In this document: positions 60,401 through 64,000 of the stretch, piece after piece
Numbering within the stretch: position 1 is the first letter of the stretch
Layout of the letters: the number at the start of each line of letters is the position of its first letter
Assembly (NCBI GenBank): GCA_013397695.1
Contig: VYZI01000743.1
Coordinates: 12,943 to 76,942 of the forward strand
Source of the DNA: Centropus unirufus
Taxonomy: Eukaryota > Chordata > Aves > Cuculiformes > Centropidae
Length of the DNA stretch: 64,000 nucleotides
Direction: 5' to 3'
Notes under the pieces: model-generated
What the model was told of the DNA's origin: nothing
The model's database searches: none
Seen by the model: only the letters and a program-made list of their open reading frames with translations
Program-made: the position numbers and the translations under genes

Positions 60401-60673
60401 GCGAGCATAACTGGTCCCTCCACGCTGGGGCCGGTCTCACCGCTGGGAAAGCCAAAGGCAGGTTTGTTGGTTGAGCTGCTCCCCGGTTCCAGGGGCGCAG
60501 GCTGCGTCGCTGCCGGCAGATATCGGGGTGCTGTTTGCAATCCCTCCAGGGTGGCTGGAGACACAGCACCCAGCGCTGACCTGCCCCACCAGAGCTGTCC
60601 TAAGCATGTGCCCGCACCCCCAGGCACGGCCCAGGGGCACCCCCGGCAGCCACGAACCCTCTGTGGCCCCCGG

Positions 60674-60871
60674 GTGTTATAAGTAATTTAAGTTCCAATA
60701 AATCTCCAGAACACTCCAATAATGCCAATTAGAATTTATTATAATCAAAGCAAGTAAAAGGCAGTCCATAGAAAACAACAAACATGTCGGGACACCGCCA
60801 GCAACAAAGATTCTAATTGGCATTATTGGAGTGTTCCGGAGATTTATTGGAACTTAAATTACTTATAACAC
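60674..60871. repeat. Palindrome with 62-base arms and 74-base loop
   Basis: Bases 60674-60735 are the reverse complement of 60810-60871 with a single mismatch. Outer ends read GTGTTATAAG and CTTATAACAC, and the flanks CCCCGG / CCGGGG almost extend the symmetry. The loop has no recognisable gene. It resembles a fold-back (MITE-like) insertion or a recent inverted duplication. Confidence 0.92.
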
Positions 60872-61417
60872 CGGGGAAGGGTGGCAGAGAGAGGTCTTTG
60901 CCAGGAGGAAGCTCTTAGAACAAGGCTGTGACTAAACAGCAGCATTTCGGAAGCCTGAGCTCTTGGGCTGTGTCGCTGGCAGCAGTGGGTGTGGAGGAGG
61001 GAAGAGGTCCATGAGGCAGAGCGGGGCTGGGGATCGCGCTGGGACACGATCACTGCTGCCGGGTTCCAAGGCTGAACTGGGCTCCCAGCTTCTTCCTTCA
61101 CTCAGGTACCACCTTAGCCCCACCTCTGAGAGGTTTGGGTCATCAACATTAGATGGCTGTGGATGGGCAGTCCAGAGCTTTCTCCATTTCCAGCTCTTTA
61201 GGGAAAGCTTCACTTCCAAGGATGCTTTAAAAAATCCCATCTGCCCCTTCTCCTGGAGAGAGCACCCTAAGATCCAGCACATCTGCACCCATCTGGCAGC
61301 TTTGCAGCCGCTGTCCTCACAGCATCACCTGGGGGGGGTCTTGCAGCTTAACACCTCTCCTTTCCTCAGCTCCAGCTGGGACATTGCCCCGCGCCGGACG
61401 CTGTGGCAGGCTGTGAT

Positions 61418-64000
61418 ATGCCTAGGAAGGAGCTGGGGCTGGGGATGGCTGGCTGCAACTCTGGCAGCTGGGACAGCATGGTCAGCACAGCCTCCAATGA
61501 CTCGCAGCACGTAAGTAACCCCACGGCACCCAGGGGCTCAGCTTGCCCCTCTCGGTGGCAGAAAAAGGGTTTCTCTCAGACCTCTGCTCAGAACCGCTTG
61601 CCGTGGGTGCTTTGGAAGCACCTGCGGGCCCTGAAACAGCACCACGCTAAGAGCAACGCAAGGACCAAATTAATTCCTGCCCCAAAGCACTCCAGACTTT
61701 CCCTCCTGCCACGTGAGTGGAAGCGATCGGGAGCCTAAGCTCCACAGGGGAATTACACAGAGAACCCAGCAGCTCCTGCATTGCCTGAAGATGCAGAGAC
61801 AGGGAGTGCAGGCACTGGGCAGGAGCAGCCTGCGGGATCCCCAGTTGGACAACTGGGTCAGACTGGCTCCAGCAGGGGTGACTTCACCTGGAAGAGACAG
61901 CGAGCCGTCCTCCTCCCGGCTGACAAGAGATTAATTAATTCCCTAGTTAAGGCAGATGGGAATTTGGACCATGGGTGTAGATGTGTAATTTTTCACTATC
62001 TGTTCATTAAAGCTTGTTTGTCTCTGAACACTGATTCCAAGATTGATGGAATAATTACATCCCGTCTGACGTGGAGCATAATTGATATGTGCTACTGCAG
62101 CACTCGGTCCTGAACAGGTTTTCCATTTGATGTATTGCAAACCAGAACCAAACCCTCTGAAATTTATTAGGGATGGAAAAACTGGTTGCAATATTGCATG
62201 GCAAAAGATTTGGATAGGTGTCTCCCAAAACAACTCCACCTGGGGCAATTTCTCCTCCATGCTTCTTGATCTGATGCACATTCCATCCTGAACCACACTT
62301 CAATTTTTTTCATGATACAGTGCATGTATCCCTTGGAAACTGGAACTTCCAGAGCAATCGTATCTCATGATACTTGAAATATTGCAGAAATTAAACAGAA
62401 CCTGGCCATACTCCTAAGATTCATAAGTCTGTGTCTATAGACCACCCATGTTACCCATCCTATTTCAAAGTATACTTCAGAACTAAAGGTAGGGGTCAAG
62501 TTTCCCCGTTAAGGATAACCCATCTTCTAGTGCTCATAGGAAATTGTCTAGTTTTCTGTAGCTATAAATATCAGTTTTGGAATAGCCACTGGCCAAGTCT
62601 CCCAGCCAGGAGCTGCCACAGGTCTCCTCCAAACCGCCAGGGCTGTGAATAACAACAAACCTGTGTCTCCTACCTCAACCGCTCTTTCTTTTTCCAGAGT
62701 GATAGCAGTTATGACTACTTATCCGTGGAAGAGAAGGAGTGTTTGATGTTCTTAGAAGAGACTATTGGCTCACTGGACGCAGAAGCAGACAGTGGGGTCT
62801 CCACCGATGAGACTGAGTACGTGGAGCCCACCAAGCTGCCTGGGACATGGCCCAAGAAAGACTCTGCTCACCAGGGTAAGCTAGAAATCATAGCATCCTG
62901 TGGGCTAGAAGGGACCTTAAAGACCATTCAATTCCAGCCCCCTGCTGTAGGTAGGGAAATCCGTGCCCCAGCCCTTTTCCAAAGGGACATTCTCACGGGG
63001 ATGCATTCCCTTGGCAGGCAGGAAAGGAGCATTGCTGCAGTTTTATTCATGTGGTCAGGTAAAGCCGGCTTGTTTCCATCGCTGTGCAGTACGCGGTGGC
63101 TGTAGGCAATGAGATACGTAGGGCAGCAACCGCCTTCTCGTTGTCCCATGCAGGAGCTGCCAGCAGCAGCCGAGCAAGGCCCGCAGAACTATCTTTGCTC
63201 AGAGCCTGAAGAGGCTTATACATATTCACGAGGCTCCTCATTGACCTTGTGCCTTGTCAGACCCAAAGGATCTGATCATCTCAGCAGGGACGGCGCGCTT
63301 GCTGGGGTGAGGGTGAACTCTGGGTGTGACTCCTCTGGCACGGCTGCTCTGGCTGAGCGGGCACAAAGGGTGTTTTGCAAGCAGGGAAGTCTCCTGTGTG
63401 TCTGCAGGATACTGCATGACTTCCCTTCTCTCACTTTGCCTAGATGTGGAAAATGGGGCTTCTCCTCCGAGTGGAGGTCAGCGATGTGCAGCAGAACAGA
63501 AGAGTGGCAAGAGCACCTCGGCCTTCCCAAGCTCAGCTCCAGCAGTGATTCCCAGCCCAGGCTATCACAATCTTCCAAGGAGCACCACTGTAGCAAACAC
63601 TCAAAGAGCAAACAGAGTTTCTGAGGGCAAAATAACTCTCCACGCAGCACAGGACCCAGTGCCAGGAGGTAAAACTTCACAGGACGTGGACAAGGCAGAC
63701 CATGCCAACGCAAGAAATCAGATGAAATCCAGGGCATCTTTGATCATCCAACCTCCAGATCCCTTCCAGGATGACGTGGTGAGCCATGAGTGGTCACGCA
63801 GCAATCACTCAGATGCCAAGAGGGAAACAGCCAAGGAGACCAAAACTTGGATGTCATGGGGCCAGCCAGAGAAATCCACATGGGAAGAAGCCCCTCAGGA
63901 CCCTGATGCCAAGCGTGGGCCTCCAACTGCCCCCAAACCACGAAAATTGCCACCAAATATTATCCTGAAAACCAGCAAAAACAGCCCAGTGCCACTTGCC
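61418..64000 (+). CDS. C1orf116: Specifically androgen-regulated gene protein (C1orf116/SARG), 5' part
   Basis: Protein of poorly known biochemical function, thought to act in the cytoplasm as a putative androgen-receptor target (human annotation). Exon 1 61418-61510 (MPRKELGLGMAG...); exon 2 62698-62875, with the conserved SSYDYLSVEEKECLMFLEET followed by an acidic ETIGSLDAEADSGVSTDE stretch; exon 3 from 63444, open to the window edge. Phases are 0 then 1. Exon 3 contains KPRKLPPNIILKTS, a motif I recognise from the human protein. The rest is low-complexity and Ser/Pro-rich. The gene is cut at 64000, so length and C-terminus are not visible. Its position beside YOD1 matches human 1q32. Confidence 0.9.
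62886..62965 (-). mobile_element. CR1 3' fragment
   Basis: ATCATAGCATCCTGTGGG, GAAGGGACCTTAAAGACC and CAATTCCAGCCCCCTGC, antisense, directly after exon 2 of C1orf116. Confidence 0.85.

Larger units (their letters stand above)
54546..61417. other. Intergenic between YOD1 and C1orf116; no gene recognised
   Basis: Contains two CR1 fragments (55.93-56.15 and 57.42-57.48 kb), the palindrome at 60.67-60.87 kb, and otherwise unique sequence. Open frames here are short and without domain signatures. The promoter of C1orf116 should lie just before 61.4 kb. Confidence 0.55.

Overview
The window looks like bird genomic DNA. It is vertebrate, with spliced genes using GT/AG borders. It carries at least two dozen CR1 LINE fragments (diagnostic 3' ends such as ATTCCATGATTCT next to GGTTGGAAGGGACCT), has small GC-rich introns, and shows the gene order of human 1q32: C1orf116 - YOD1 - PFKFB2 - C4BPA - other regulators of complement activation (RCA). 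The exact species cannot be read from the sequence.

Layout, left to right. (1) About 0.6-10.1 kb, minus strand: a membrane complement regulator with a signal peptide, four SCR (sushi/CCP) modules, a juxtamembrane segment and a transmembrane helix. Its reading frame continues in phase into four downstream exons that encode a Cys/His-rich, zinc-knuckle-like cytosolic tail. (2) About 14.1-19.4 kb, minus strand: a tandem paralogue with four matching SCRs plus a divergent fifth SCR that lacks the family Trp. Probable decayed SCR exons lie between it and the first gene. (3) About 21.1-32.0 kb, minus strand: C4BPA, the C4b-binding protein alpha chain, with ten SCRs and the alpha-chain oligomerisation core (707 residues by exon summation). 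No C4BPB-like gene is seen between it and PFKFB2. (4) About 33.9-49.9 kb, minus strand: PFKFB2, the bifunctional 6-phosphofructo-2-kinase/fructose-2,6-bisphosphatase. Fourteen coding exons are resolved; the very C-terminus and the long 3' region are not. (5) 50.25-54.2 kb, plus strand: YOD1, an OTU deubiquitinase. It shares a 378-bp bidirectional CpG-rich promoter with PFKFB2 that contains three CTCGCGAGA elements in about 70-bp repeats. (6) 54.2-61.4 kb: intergenic, with CR1 fragments and a near-perfect 62-bp-arm palindrome. (7) 61.4 kb to the end, plus strand: the 5' part of C1orf116 (SARG), cut by the window edge.

Functionally, the left half is an innate-immunity cluster. C4BPA is a secreted fluid-phase regulator, while the two SCR paralogues would act at the cell surface or be secreted to limit C3b/C4b deposition. 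The right half holds unrelated metabolic, ubiquitin and androgen-responsive genes that mark the conserved boundary of the RCA block. The most unusual observation is the in-phase link between the complement-regulator transmembrane exon and the zinc-knuckle exons.
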